A DNA stretch of 64,000 bases from Sphingomonas sp. GM_Shp_1 (GCF_026540895.1 NZ_JALNUR010000004.1:62001-126000), one strand, 5' to 3'; shown: positions 34,950 through 44,006, numbered from the stretch's first letter. Notes: a model not told the origin generated them from the letters alone. Numbers and translations: made by a program.

Positions 34950-36323
34950 ATGGCCAAGGTTCAAAAGCGCTATGTCTGCCAAGCCTGCGGATCGGTATCG
35001 TCCCGTTGGCAGGGGCAATGCCCCGATTGTTCCGAATGGAACACCATGCTGGAAGAGGCCCCGGTTCAGGTCACGCCCTTTGCGGCCAAGCATAATCTTC
35101 AGGGCGGGGGCCGGGCGATCCAGCTTGTCGGGCTCGACGCCGACATTCCACTCCCCGACCGGATGGAGACGGGCATTGCCGAACTGGACCGTGCGCTGGG
35201 CGGCGGATTCGTCGAAGGGTCGGCGACCCTGATCGGCGGCGATCCGGGTATCGGCAAGTCGACCTTGCTCCTTCAGGCGGCGGCGAAGCTGGCCATGGCG
35301 GGGCGGCCGGTCGCCTATGTCTCGGGCGAAGAGGCGGCCGATCAGGTGCGTCTGCGGGCCCGGCGGCTGGGCTTGGGGCAGGCTCCGGTCCGGTTGGCGG
35401 CGGCGACGTCGGTTCGTGACATCCTGACCACCCTGTCGATCGGCACGCCGCCCGCCTTGCTCATCATCGACTCGATCCAGACCATGCACTCCGACCTGAT
35501 CGAGGGCGCGCCGGGGACGGTGAGCCAGGTCCGGGCATCGGGCCAGGAACTGATCCGCTTTGCCAAGGAACGCGGCACCGCCGTGGTGCTGGTCGGCCAT
35601 GTGACCAAGGACGGATCGATCGCAGGTCCGCGCGTGCTGGAGCATATGGTCGACACCGTCCTCGCCTTCGAGGGCGAGCGCAGCCATCAATATCGTATCC
35701 TTCGCGCGATCAAGAACCGCTTCGGCGGCACCGACGAGATCGGCGTCTTCGCGATGCAGACCGAGGGGCTGACCGAGGTCGGCAATCCCTCGTCGCTGTT
35801 CCTGACCAGTCGTGAAGAGGGCGTCACCGGGGCAACCGTCTTTCCGGCGCTGGAAGGGACGCGGCCGGTGCTGGTCGAGATCCAGGCGTTGACCGTCCGA
35901 CTGGCATCCGGGGCGACGCCACGGCGAGCGGTGGTGGGGTGGGACACGGGCCGCCTCGCCATGATCCTGGCGGTGCTGGAGGCGCGGTGCGGGCTGAGCT
36001 TTTCCTCGGCGGAAGTCTATCTGAATATCGCGGGCGGATACCGGGTGCAGGACCCCGCTGCCGATCTGGCTGTCGCCGCCGCACTCATTTCGGCGCTGTC
36101 GGAGCGACCGGTGCCCGCCGACGCGATCGTCTTCGGCGAGATCGCCCTTTCGGGGGAAGTCCGCTCGGTCGCCCATGGCCCTTTGCGGTTGAAGGAGGCG
36201 GGCAAGCTCGGCTTCGAAAAGGCGATGGTACCGCGCGCGATGGCGGGGGACGAAGGCGGCTTGCGGATGACAGGTTTCCGGACATTGGCCGAGTTCGTTG
36301 ACCATATGCTGGGCCGGGGGTAG
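34950..36323 (+). CDS. radA: DNA repair protein RadA
   Basis: 457 residues. An N-terminal four-cysteine zinc finger (YVCQACGSVSSRWQGQCPDC) is followed by a RecA-like ATPase with Walker A GGDPGIGKST, the RadA-specific KNRFG motif (RAIKNRFGGTDE) and a C-terminal Lon-like domain (PADAIVFGEIALSGEVRSVAHGPLRLKEA). It processes branched recombination intermediates. The ATG at 34950 gives the usual MAK N-terminus; an ATG three codons earlier is possible. Followed by cvpA. Confidence 0.95.
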   Translation: MAKVQKRYVCQACGSVSSRWQGQCPDCSEWNTMLEEAPVQVTPFAAKHNLQGGGRAIQLVGLDADIPLPDRMETGIAELDRALGGGFVEGSATLIGGDPGIGKSTLLLQAAAKLAMAGRPVAYVSGEEAADQVRLRARRLGLGQAPVRLAAATSVRDILTTLSIGTPPALLIIDSIQTMHSDLIEGAPGTVSQVRASGQELIRFAKERGTAVVLVGHVTKDGSIAGPRVLEHMVDTVLAFEGERSHQYRILRAIKNRFGGTDEIGVFAMQTEGLTEVGNPSSLFLTSREEGVTGATVFPALEGTRPVLVEIQALTVRLASGATPRRAVVGWDTGRLAMILAVLEARCGLSFSSAEVYLNIAGGYRVQDPAADLAVAAALISALSERPVPADAIVFGEIALSGEVRSVAHGPLRLKEAGKLGFEKAMVPRAMAGDEGGLRMTGFRTLAEFVDHMLGRG

Positions 36324-36416
36324 CGAAGAGCGCCAGACGCCGCCATGTCCATTCCTCAGCCCTTAGCGGAGATGGCCCGTTTGTAATGCTCGGGATAAGG
36401 TACGGGATAGAAAGCA

Positions 36417-36983
36417 TTGACCGCCCTCGATATTCTTGTCCTGATCGCAGTGTTCGGCGCGGCCATTCAAGGTTTTCTGCGTGGCTTTGTGACCGAGGTT
36501 CTGGCGCTGTTCGCCTGGGTTGCGATCGTCGCGGCGCTCAAATTATTCCATATCCCGCTGGCGCAGGCGCTGACCGGAGTGGTGGGGACGGTGTCGGGGT
36601 CGGCCGTGCTGGCCTTCGCGTTGATCGTCGGCGTCACCTATCTGGGCGGGCGTATGGTCGCGCGTGCGATCGGCAGCCGGACGCGCACGTCCGTCCTGGG
36701 CCCGGTGGACCGCGCGCTGGGGTTCGGCTTCGGCGCGCTCAAGGGATTGATCCTGGCCAGCCTCGTCTTCCTGGTGGTCGCTTTGATGATCGACACCGTC
36801 AGCGGCGGTCCGGCGCGGCGGCCCGAATGGATGGTGAAGAGCCGCACCTATAAGCTGCTCAATGCCACCAGCGCGGGCATCGCCGACTTCGTCGACCGCC
36901 GTCGTCGCGGCTTGCCGGTCTTCGGCGCGCCGGCCCCATCCAACGACAGCGGTACGGCCAATGCCAGCGAGAGCCCATCATGA
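36417..36983 (+). CDS. CvpA family membrane protein
   Basis: 188 residues with four membrane helices (LDILVLIAVFGAAIQGFLRGF, LALFAWVAIVAALKLF, SAVLAFALIVGVTYLGG, FGFGALKGLILASLVFLVVALMI). The VDRALGFGFGALKG segment is the CvpA signature. CvpA is needed for colicin V export and stress tolerance in E. coli; the molecular role is unclear. The start codon is TTG with GGGATAGAAAG upstream. The C-terminus ends in a Ser/Ala-rich tail. It overlaps the NifU-like gene by 4 bases. Confidence 0.88.
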   Translation: MTALDILVLIAVFGAAIQGFLRGFVTEVLALFAWVAIVAALKLFHIPLAQALTGVVGTVSGSAVLAFALIVGVTYLGGRMVARAIGSRTRTSVLGPVDRALGFGFGALKGLILASLVFLVVALMIDTVSGGPARRPEWMVKSRTYKLLNATSAGIADFVDRRRRGLPVFGAPAPSNDSGTANASESPS

Positions 36984-37429
36984 ACGCCCCCCTCTACAAT
37001 GCCGAGATCCTGCGGCTGACCACCGCCATTCCGCATGATCGGCGCCTGGCCGACCCGATGGCTAGCGTCGAGCGCCGCTCGCCCATTTGCGGGAGCCGGG
37101 TCACCGTGGACCTCAATCTGGACGCCGATGGCCGGGTGGCGGAGATCGGCATGCTAGTCAGGGCCTGCGCCTTGGGACAGGCATCGTCGGCGCTGTTGTC
37201 CGCAAATGTCATCGGCCGCAGCGTGACCGAGCTGGCAACGGCGCGCGATGCCCTGACCGAATGGCTGGCCGGTACGCGGAGCGAAGTGCCCGACTGGCCC
37301 GGTATGGACGTCTTCGCGCCCGCCTTGACCTACAGCGCACGCCATCCCTCCATCCGCCTGGCATTCGAGGCGGCGGCACAGGCCGCTCAGGACGCTGCCC
37401 GAGACGCCGTGGCGCAGGGCCCCCGCTGA
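36980..37429 (+). CDS. NifU/IscU-like iron-sulfur scaffold family protein, degenerate
   Basis: 149 residues. The fold signature is clear (SPICGSRVTVDLNLDADGRVAEIGMLVRACALGQASSALL), but the ligand set is incomplete. C37 and C63 are present. The conserved aspartate after the first cysteine is serine. The third cysteine expected near residue 118 is absent (TYSARHPSIRLAFEAAAQ). It therefore may not build clusters like SufU or IscU. Similar proteins with this position next to a Kef-like antiporter occur in sphingomonads. Overlaps cvpA by 4 bases and the antiporter by 1 base. Confidence 0.8.
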   Translation: MNAPLYNAEILRLTTAIPHDRRLADPMASVERRSPICGSRVTVDLNLDADGRVAEIGMLVRACALGQASSALLSANVIGRSVTELATARDALTEWLAGTRSEVPDWPGMDVFAPALTYSARHPSIRLAFEAAAQAAQDAARDAVAQGPR

Positions 37430-39177
37430 TGCACAGCGAGATTTCGCTGCTGAGGGACGGGGCGATCCTGCTGGGCTTTGGCCTGGCGTTCGTTCTGGTC
37501 TTTCGTCGCCTGGGCCTGGGCGCGACGCTGGGCTATCTCGTCGCGGGGGCGGTCGTGGGGCCGCATGTCCTCGGGCTGGTCGGGGACGCCGAGTCCAAGC
37601 TGGGCATCGCCGAGATCGGGATCACGCTCCTCCTCTTCATCGTCGGATTGGAGTTGAACCCGGCCCGCTTGTGGCGGATGAAGCATGAGATTTTCGGCCT
37701 GGGCCTGCTTCAGGTAACCGCATGCGGCCTGGCGATCACCGGCATCGTGCTGCTCGCCCATTTCTCGATGGAAGCCGCCCTGGCGCTCGGCCTGCCGCTT
37801 GCCCTGTCCTCGACGGCGCAGGTCCTGCCGATGCTACAATCCTCCGGGCGGTTGCGCACCCCCTTTGGTGAGCGGGCCTTCTCGATCCTGTTGTTTCAGG
37901 ACCTGTCGATCGTCCCGCTGATCACGATCGTCGCCGCCATGTCGCGCAATCCGGCGGATCATGCCGGCCCTCCCGGATGGATATTGGCGCTGGAGACAGG
38001 GGCGGCGATCATCGGCCTGATCGTCGCGGGTCGCTTCCTGCTCCGCCCGCTGTTCCGGCTGATCGGCAATATGGGCGAGCGGGAGATGTTCGTCTTTGCC
38101 GGCCTCTTCACCGTCATCGCCAGCGCCGCGGTCATGGAAATGCTCGGCCTCTCGACCGCGCTGGGGGCGTTCATCGCTGGGGTGATGCTCGCCGACAGTC
38201 CGTATCGGCACGAGCTGGAGGCGGATGTCGAGCCGTTCCGATCGATCCTACTCGGTCTGTTCTTCCTCGCGGTCGGGATGATGCTCAATCTGCCTGCGAT
38301 CATCGAGCGGCCGATCTTCGTCGCGGTCATGGCCCTGGCGCTGATCGCGACGAAAACCTTCGTCATCTTCCTGATCGGCCTGGCCTTCCGGATGAACTGG
38401 CGGTCGGCCTTCGCATTGGGCTTGCTGATGAGCCAAGGTGGCGAATTCGGCTTCGTACTGTTCGCGCAGGCGCAGGCGGGATATCTGATCGCGCCCGAGG
38501 CAGCGAGCCTGTTCGGGGCGATCATTACCCTTTCGATGGCGACGACCCCGTTCCTGATGGCGGCCACCCGCCGCATTCGCGAAGAACCGGTGATCATGCG
38601 CGGCGAAAAGCGCGAGGGCCCGGTGACCGATGGCGCCAACGCCCTGATCGTCGGCTATGGCCGGTTCGGACAGACGGTGGCGCAGATGCTGATCGCCAGC
38701 GACATTCCCGTCACCCTGATCGACCGCGATATCGAGATGATCGACATCGCCGCCGAGTTCGGGGCTAAGGTCTATTATGGCGACGGCACCCGGTTGGACC
38801 TGCTGCGACAGGCTGGGGCGGCAGAGGCCGAGTTGATCCTCTTCTGCCTCGACGAGGATCAGATCACGCTGGAGCTTCTGGAAAGCGTCCATGCGGCGTT
38901 CCCCAACGCTTCGCTGTTCGTGCGCGCCTATGATCGCCGCGCCGTCCTGCGGCTGAAGGGCGGGCCCGCCTCCTATGTGGTTCGCGAGGTTCTCGAGTCA
39001 GCGGTCAAGATGGCACGCCTGGCCATGGGCAGCCTGAAGATCGATCGTGCCGAGATCGATCGGGTCGAAACCATGTACCGAGCCCGCGACAAGGAACGGC
39101 TGGCGGCGCAGGCCGCGTCGGGCGACCTTCGGGCGGCCAACGACCGGATCATCACGCAGGACGAACGAAAGGTGTGA
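37429..39177 (+). CDS. Cation:proton antiporter, Kef/YbaL type, with TrkA-N (RCK) domain
   Basis: 582 residues. The N-terminal 380 residues are the CPA2 exchanger domain (ILLGFGLAFVLVFRRLGLGATLGYLVAGAVVGPHVLGL, LLLFIVGLELNPARLW, GLFFLAVGMMLNLPAI, LLMSQGGEFGFVLFA). From about 400 comes an RCK domain with the NAD-binding GYGRFG motif (ALIVGYGRFGQTVAQML) and VYYGDGTRLDLLRQAGAAEAELILFCLDED. It exports K+ or Na+ in exchange for protons under electrophile, acid or alkaline stress. No KefF/KefG-type ancillary gene is next to it; the NifU-like gene occupies that place. TGATG junction with the NifU-like gene. Confidence 0.92.
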   Translation: MHSEISLLRDGAILLGFGLAFVLVFRRLGLGATLGYLVAGAVVGPHVLGLVGDAESKLGIAEIGITLLLFIVGLELNPARLWRMKHEIFGLGLLQVTACGLAITGIVLLAHFSMEAALALGLPLALSSTAQVLPMLQSSGRLRTPFGERAFSILLFQDLSIVPLITIVAAMSRNPADHAGPPGWILALETGAAIIGLIVAGRFLLRPLFRLIGNMGEREMFVFAGLFTVIASAAVMEMLGLSTALGAFIAGVMLADSPYRHELEADVEPFRSILLGLFFLAVGMMLNLPAIIERPIFVAVMALALIATKTFVIFLIGLAFRMNWRSAFALGLLMSQGGEFGFVLFAQAQAGYLIAPEAASLFGAIITLSMATTPFLMAATRRIREEPVIMRGEKREGPVTDGANALIVGYGRFGQTVAQMLIASDIPVTLIDRDIEMIDIAAEFGAKVYYGDGTRLDLLRQAGAAEAELILFCLDEDQITLELLESVHAAFPNASLFVRAYDRRAVLRLKGGPASYVVREVLESAVKMARLAMGSLKIDRAEIDRVETMYRARDKERLAAQAASGDLRAANDRIITQDERKV

Positions 39178-39179
39178 TC

Positions 39180-39509
39180 ATGGCGTTACTGGGTATCCTG
39201 GCGGGCTTGTCGGGCGCGATCGCCATCGCGGCGGGGGCGTTCGGCGCACACCGGGCCGAAGGGGTCGCGGTCGAGTGGCTGCGGACCGGCGGTCAGTATC
39301 AGCTGATCCACGCGGTCGCCGCCCTCGTCGCCCTTCGCATGGAGGCGCGGGGTGTCGCATGGGCTTTCGTCATCGGCGGCGGGATTTTTGCGGGCACGCT
39401 CTACGCCATGGCGTTCGGTGCGCCGCGCTGGCTGGGCGCAGTGACGCCCATCGGCGGGACGATCCTGATCCTGGGCTGGCTGTGGCTGGCCTGGACTTTG
39501 CGCGGCTGA
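39180..39509 (+). CDS. DUF423 domain small membrane protein
   Basis: 109 residues with four predicted helices (LLGILAGLSGAIAIAAGAFGAH, YQLIHAVAALVAL, WAFVIGGGIFAGTLYAMAFG, ITPIGGTILILGWLWLAW-like). GAFGAHRAEG and GGQYQLIHAVAAL are the DUF423 (YgdD-like) signature. Function unknown. The ATG has AAAGG upstream; a GTG at 39174 overlapping the antiporter stop is an alternative. The next gene, metG, is 46 bases downstream. Confidence 0.85.
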   Translation: MALLGILAGLSGAIAIAAGAFGAHRAEGVAVEWLRTGGQYQLIHAVAALVALRMEARGVAWAFVIGGGIFAGTLYAMAFGAPRWLGAVTPIGGTILILGWLWLAWTLRG

Positions 39510-39555
39510 GCGGGTCGGGCTTCACCTGCACGAAGCGATGTTCTAGGGACCGGGC

Positions 39556-41112
39556 ATGGCCGATCCATTCTATATCACCACCGCGATCCACTATCCCAAT
39601 GGCCGTCCGCATATCGGCCATGCCTATGAAATGGTCGCAGCGGATGTCATCGCGCGCTTCCAGCGCCAGGCAGGGCGCGACGTGCTGTTCCAGACGGGCA
39701 CCGACGAGCATGGCCTGAAAATGGCCCAGGCGGCACGCGCGCGCGGCATTTCCACTCGCGAGTTCGCAGACGAAATGTCCAGTCATTTCCACGTGATGGC
39801 CGATCGTCTTGATATCAGCTATGATCGTTTCATCCGGACGGTCGACGCCGATCATTATGCCGCCAGCCAAGCCATTTGGAAGGCGATGCAGGACAAGGGC
39901 GACCTGTATCTCGACCGCTATGAGGGCTGGTATTCGGTCCGTGACGAGGCCTTTTACGACGAAGCCGAACTGACCACCGGAGAGGGCGGCACCAAGCTGT
40001 CGCCGCAGGGGACGCCGGTCGAGTGGACGGCGGAGGAGACCTGGTTTTTCCGTTTGTCGAAATACCAGCAGCCGCTGCTCGACCTCTACCGCGACAATCC
40101 CGATTTCATCCGCCCGGAAAGCCGCCGGAACGAGGTGATGCGCTTCGTCGAGGGTGGTCTGTCCGACCTGTCCGTATCGCGCACCAGCTTCGACTGGGGG
40201 GTGCCGGTGCCCGACAGCCCCGGCCATGTCATGTATGTCTGGGTCGACGCGCTGACCAACTATCTGACCGGCACGGGCTATCCCGACAAGGACAGCGAAT
40301 TGGCGCGTTTCTGGCCCGCCAATCTGCACTTGATCGGAAAGGATATCGTCCGCTTCCACACCGTCTATTGGCCCGCATTCCTGATGTCGGCGGACCTGCC
40401 TCTGCCGCAGTCGGTGTTTGGCCATGGCTTCCTGCTCCACCGGGGCGAGAAGATGTCCAAGTCGGTCGGCAATGTCGTCGATCCGATGGGGCTGGCGGAT
40501 GCCTTCGGTGTCGATGCGCTGCGCTATTTCTTCCTGCGCGAGGTCAGCTTCGGGCAGGACGGTTCCTATTCCGCCGAAGCGATCGTGACGCGGGTCAATG
40601 CCGAACTGGCCAACAGCTTCGGCAATCTCGCCCAGCGGACCTTGTCGTTCATTGCCAAGAATTTGAACGGCGAACTTCCCGAGCCGGGTCGCGACGATCC
40701 CGCCGATGCGGTCCTGATCGAGGAGGTCGTGGTCGCCTGTGCCGGGTTGAAGACCGCGTTCGACGACTTGATGCTGAGCCAGGGGATCGAGGCGTGGATG
40801 CGCGGCGTCTATGCCTGCAACCAGTATATCGACGTGCAGGCGCCATGGTCGCTGCGCAAGACCGATCCGGAGCGGATGCATGCCGTGCTGGGGACGTTGG
40901 TCCGCGCCATCCGGATGCTCGCCATCGCCATTTTGCCGGTCACGCCACGTGGGGCAGGGCTGGTGCTCGACACGCTGGGGGCCGAGGAGCGCGATCACGC
41001 GGCGATCGACGATGACGGCTGGTATGCCCGCCGCGCATCCAGCGGCATTGCCCTGTCGCCGCCGACCCCGGCCTTTCCCCGCCTCGAAATCCCGGCCGAG
41101 GCCGACGCCTGA
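39556..41112 (+). CDS. metG: Methionyl-tRNA synthetase (class Ia, zinc-less short form)
   Basis: 518 residues. HIGH motif in RPHIGHAYEM near residue 18, and KMSKS at residues 299-303 (GEKMSKSVGN). The connective region where zinc cysteines usually sit (ELTTGEGGTKLSPQGTPVEWTAEETWFF) contains no cysteine, and the C-terminal tRNA-binding domain of E. coli MetRS is absent. That is the alphaproteobacterial type. It heads a packed operon with tatD, MBL hydrolase, aspartic protease and mazG, with TGATG coupling to tatD. Confidence 0.96.
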   Translation: MADPFYITTAIHYPNGRPHIGHAYEMVAADVIARFQRQAGRDVLFQTGTDEHGLKMAQAARARGISTREFADEMSSHFHVMADRLDISYDRFIRTVDADHYAASQAIWKAMQDKGDLYLDRYEGWYSVRDEAFYDEAELTTGEGGTKLSPQGTPVEWTAEETWFFRLSKYQQPLLDLYRDNPDFIRPESRRNEVMRFVEGGLSDLSVSRTSFDWGVPVPDSPGHVMYVWVDALTNYLTGTGYPDKDSELARFWPANLHLIGKDIVRFHTVYWPAFLMSADLPLPQSVFGHGFLLHRGEKMSKSVGNVVDPMGLADAFGVDALRYFFLREVSFGQDGSYSAEAIVTRVNAELANSFGNLAQRTLSFIAKNLNGELPEPGRDDPADAVLIEEVVVACAGLKTAFDDLMLSQGIEAWMRGVYACNQYIDVQAPWSLRKTDPERMHAVLGTLVRAIRMLAIAILPVTPRGAGLVLDTLGAEERDHAAIDDDGWYARRASSGIALSPPTPAFPRLEIPAEADA

Positions 41113-41888
41113 TGCTCGCCGACAGCCACTGCCACCTCAATTACAAGGGGCTGGTCGAGGATCAGGCGGCGATCCTGACCCGCGCGCGGGATCGTGGGGT
41201 CACCGCGATGCTCAACATCTCGACCCGGGAGAGCGAATGGGATGCGGTAATCGCCACGGCCGAGCGCGAACCCGATGTATGGGCGACGATCGGCATCCAT
41301 CCGCATGAGGCCGACGCCCATGCCCATGTCGATACCGCGAAACTGGTCGAGCGCGCCGCGCATCCGCGCGTCGTCGGCATCGGCGAGAGCGGACTGGACT
41401 ATTATTACGACCACAGCGATCGCGAACGGCAACAGGCGAGCTTTCGCGCGCATATTGCCGCCTGTCGCGAGACCGGTCTGCCGCTGGTCGTACACACGCG
41501 CGATGCGGAGGACGATACTGCCGCAATCCTGGCCGAAGAAATGGGGAAGGGGGCCTATCCCGGCGTCATCCACTGTTTCACCGCCAGCGGAGATTTCGCC
41601 GATAAGGCTTTGGCGTTAGGCTTTTATATATCCATTTCGGGTATCGTGACCTTCAAGAACGCCAAGGATTTGCAGGCCACCGCCGCGCGCCTGCCGCTCG
41701 ACCGATTGCTCGTCGAAACCGATGCGCCGTTCCTGGCCCCCGTTCCGCATCGGGGAAAGACGGGGGAGCCGTCCTTCGTCGCGGATACCGCAGCGTTCCT
41801 CGCGGATCTGCGGGGTGAGCCATTGGACGTTCTGACCCGGGCCACGGCGGAAAACTTCCATCGTCTGTTCACGAAGACCGCGGCGTGA
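41112..41888 (+). CDS. TatD family metal-dependent hydrolase (YcfH-like)
   Basis: 258 residues. TIM-barrel metallohydrolase: DSHCHLNY (HxH), IGIHPHEADAHA, GESGLDYYY (metal glutamate), RAHIAACRETGLPLVVHTRDAEDD, GVIHCFTAS, ISGIVTFKNA, LLVETDAPFLAP (aspartate) and a C-terminal TAENFHRLF. TatD/YcfH proteins are DNases; the physiological substrate is debated. In many bacteria this gene follows metG, as here. It overlaps metG by 1 base and the next gene by 4. Confidence 0.93.
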   Translation: MLADSHCHLNYKGLVEDQAAILTRARDRGVTAMLNISTRESEWDAVIATAEREPDVWATIGIHPHEADAHAHVDTAKLVERAAHPRVVGIGESGLDYYYDHSDRERQQASFRAHIAACRETGLPLVVHTRDAEDDTAAILAEEMGKGAYPGVIHCFTASGDFADKALALGFYISISGIVTFKNAKDLQATAARLPLDRLLVETDAPFLAPVPHRGKTGEPSFVADTAAFLADLRGEPLDVLTRATAENFHRLFTKTAA

Positions 41889-42649
41889 AGATCCGCATTC
41901 TGGGTTGCGGCACCTCCTCCGGCGTCCCCCGGATCGGCAATGACTGGGGGGCATGCGATCCGGCCGAGCCCCGCAATCGCCGTATGCGGTGCTCGGCGCT
42001 GATCGAGCATGACGGAACGCGCATCCTGATCGACACGGGCCCCGATATGCGCGAGCAGTTGCTTGCGGCGGAGATCGGCACGGTGGACGCGATCATCTGG
42101 ACGCATGACCACGCCGATCATTGCCACGGCATCGACGACGTCCGGCAGATCTACCATGCGCTGGGGCATCCGGTTGCCGGTTACGCACGCCCCGCGACGG
42201 CAGAGGCTTTGCAACGTCGCTTCGGCTATGTGTTTCAGGGAAAGACGGGCTATCCGCCGACCGCCACCATGACGGTGCTGGAGGACGATATCCTGATCGG
42301 GTCGATCCGTGTCCGGTCGTTGGATCAGCCGCATGGCCGGATATTCTCTGCGGGCCTGCGCTTCGACTGTGATGGCAAGAGCATTGGTTATGCTACTGAT
42401 TTTCATCAATTAACAGAACAGATGGCCAATCTTTATCGTCATGTCGATCTATGGGTCGTGGATGCACTACGACGCCATCCGCATCCCGCGCATGCCGATC
42501 TTCCGACAGTTCTCGAATGGATCGACGAACTCGAACCGAGACAGAGCGCGTTGATCCATATGGATCAGTCGATGGACTATGCCACATTGTGCCGGGAACT
42601 GCCGCCCGGTGTTTGTCCGGCCTATGACGGGTTGGAGCTGATACCGTGA
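41885..42649 (+). CDS. Metallo-beta-lactamase fold hydrolase (PhnP-like)
   Basis: 254 residues. LGCGTSSGVPRIG is the PhnP/RNase Z-like start, and DTGPDMREQLL and the metal site THDHADHCHGIDDVRQIYH are clear. Two further metal residues lie in GYATDFHQL and PSHADLPTV-like positions (HPAHADLPTVLEWID). The HIDQSMDYATLC-style end is also typical. Relatives hydrolyse cyclic phosphodiesters such as phosphoribosyl 1,2-cyclic phosphate. Substrate here unknown. GTG start overlaps tatD by 4 bases. Confidence 0.88.
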   Translation: MKIRILGCGTSSGVPRIGNDWGACDPAEPRNRRMRCSALIEHDGTRILIDTGPDMREQLLAAEIGTVDAIIWTHDHADHCHGIDDVRQIYHALGHPVAGYARPATAEALQRRFGYVFQGKTGYPPTATMTVLEDDILIGSIRVRSLDQPHGRIFSAGLRFDCDGKSIGYATDFHQLTEQMANLYRHVDLWVVDALRRHPHPAHADLPTVLEWIDELEPRQSALIHMDQSMDYATLCRELPPGVCPAYDGLELIP

Positions 42650-43221
42650 GCATGGATCGGGTCATGGACTTCCTATACTATGGCCTGATCCTTCTGCTGC
42701 CGCTGAGCGCCTTGGCGGCTCGGCGCATTCCGACCGGCCAGACGCTACGTATGGCGTTGATGTGGATTGGTATCTTCGGCGTCGCCTTTCTGGTTGTCGC
42801 ACAGCGTGACCGGCTGAGTAGCCTTCTGCCGGGCCGTGGCGCGCCGGAGGGCGTGGTGCGCATCGCGGTCGCGGAGGACGGGCATTTCTGGGCGGACGTG
42901 CGGATCAACGGTGTCCAACGACGTATGCTGATCGATAGCGGTGCCACGACGACCGCCTTGTCGCAGGCGACGGCCAAGGCCGCCGGATTAGATCTCGGTG
43001 AAAGTCCGTTCGCTACGATGGTCGAAACCGCGAATGGCAGGGTCACCGCCGATCATGCGACGATCCGTCATCTTGCGATCGGGCCCATCGAATTGAACGA
43101 CGTCGGCGCGATCGTATCGCCCAGCTTCGGCAATCAGGACGTCATCGGAATGAATGTGCTGCGACGGCTGCGGTCGTGGAGGGTGGAACAAGGCGTGCTC
43201 ATCCTGAACGAGTCCAAGTGA
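42646..43221 (+). CDS. Membrane-anchored retropepsin-like aspartic protease
   Basis: 191 residues. Two N-terminal hydrophobic helices (VMDFLYYGLILLLPLSALAA and LRMALMWIGIFGVAFLVVA) precede a periplasmic domain. That domain has the DSGAT catalytic motif (RMLIDSGATTTALSQATAKAAGL) and the GMNVLRRL terminal pattern of TIGR02281-type clan AA proteases. The domain is a half-protease that must dimerise. GTG at 42646 has GGAG 8 bases upstream and is preferred to the ATG at 42652, which is 14 bases away. Coupled to the MBL gene (GTGA). Confidence 0.88.
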   Translation: MSMDRVMDFLYYGLILLLPLSALAARRIPTGQTLRMALMWIGIFGVAFLVVAQRDRLSSLLPGRGAPEGVVRIAVAEDGHFWADVRINGVQRRMLIDSGATTTALSQATAKAAGLDLGESPFATMVETANGRVTADHATIRHLAIGPIELNDVGAIVSPSFGNQDVIGMNVLRRLRSWRVEQGVLILNESK

Positions 43222-43232
43222 CTTAGTTTTAC

Positions 43233-43246
43233 ATAATATATATTAT
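43233..43246. promoter_or_regulatory. AT-rich 14-base palindrome before mazG
   Basis: ATAATATATATTAT is a perfect palindrome in an otherwise GC-rich window, flanked by GTTTTAC and CAAAC. It lies 22 bases before the mazG start. It could be an operator or a strong promoter element separating mazG from the upstream genes. Confidence 0.4.
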
Positions 43247-43268
43247 CAAACTTGAGGAGTAAGATCCG

Positions 43269-44006
43269 GTGGATCGCCTGTTGACCATCATGAAGCGCCT
43301 GCGGGACCCCCAAACGGGTTGCGAATGGGACGTTGCCCAGAGCTTCGGGAGCATCGCGCCCTATACGATCGAGGAAGCGCATGAAGTCGCGGACGCGATT
43401 GCGCGCGGCGACATGGCGGACCTGAAGGACGAACTCGGCGATCTGCTACTGCAGGTCGTCTTCCATGCCCAGATCGCCGCCGACCTGGGCCATTTCTCCT
43501 TCCCGGATGTCGTGACGGCGATCAGCGATAAGATGGAGCGCCGCCATCCGCACATCTTCGGCGACGTTGCCGAGGGCGGCCATCACCTTTGGGAGCAGAT
43601 CAAGGCCGAAGAGCGACGCGCCAAGGCGGCGAGCGGTACGCTCGACGGTGTGGCGCTCGGCTTGCCTGCGCTCATGCGGGCCGAGAAGCTGCAAAACCGC
43701 GCGGCCAGGGTTGGCTTCGACTGGCCCGATCCACAAGGCGCGCGCGCCAAGATCGACGAGGAATTACAGGAGATCGCCGAAGCGACGCCGGAGACGCTCG
43801 AAGAGGAATTTGGCGATCTGCTGTTCGCTGTCGTCAACTGGGCGCGCCATCATGGCATCGACGCCGAGGTGGGGTTGCGCAAGGGCAACCTCAAGTTCGA
43901 GCGTCGCTTTCGCGCGATGGAGCAGGAAGCCGGCGAAGGCTTCGCGGCGCTGGACTTGGAAGCCAAGGAAGCCCTTTGGCAGAAGGTCAAACGCCGCGAC
44001 GGGTGA
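43269..44006 (+). CDS. mazG: Nucleoside triphosphate pyrophosphohydrolase MazG
   Basis: 245 residues. Two MazG domains are visible: an N-terminal one (MKRLRDPQTGCEWDVAQSFGSIAPYTIEEAHEVADAIARGDMADLKDELGDLLLQVVFHAQIA) with the EExxE and ExxD metal residues, and a second in the C-terminal half (KIDEELQEIAEATPETLEEEFGDLLFAVVNWARHHGID). It hydrolyses NTPs to NMP and pyrophosphate and limits aberrant nucleotides or (p)ppGpp effects. Start is GTG with GAGGAG upstream. It overlaps convergent hflX by 20 bases. Confidence 0.95.
   Translation: MDRLLTIMKRLRDPQTGCEWDVAQSFGSIAPYTIEEAHEVADAIARGDMADLKDELGDLLLQVVFHAQIAADLGHFSFPDVVTAISDKMERRHPHIFGDVAEGGHHLWEQIKAEERRAKAASGTLDGVALGLPALMRAEKLQNRAARVGFDWPDPQGARAKIDEELQEIAEATPETLEEEFGDLLFAVVNWARHHGIDAEVGLRKGNLKFERRFRAMEQEAGEGFAALDLEAKEALWQKVKRRDG

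Noticed and set aside
39510..39555. SAM riboswitch before metG
   Set aside because: The gap is only 46 bases and has no paired stems of the expected kind.
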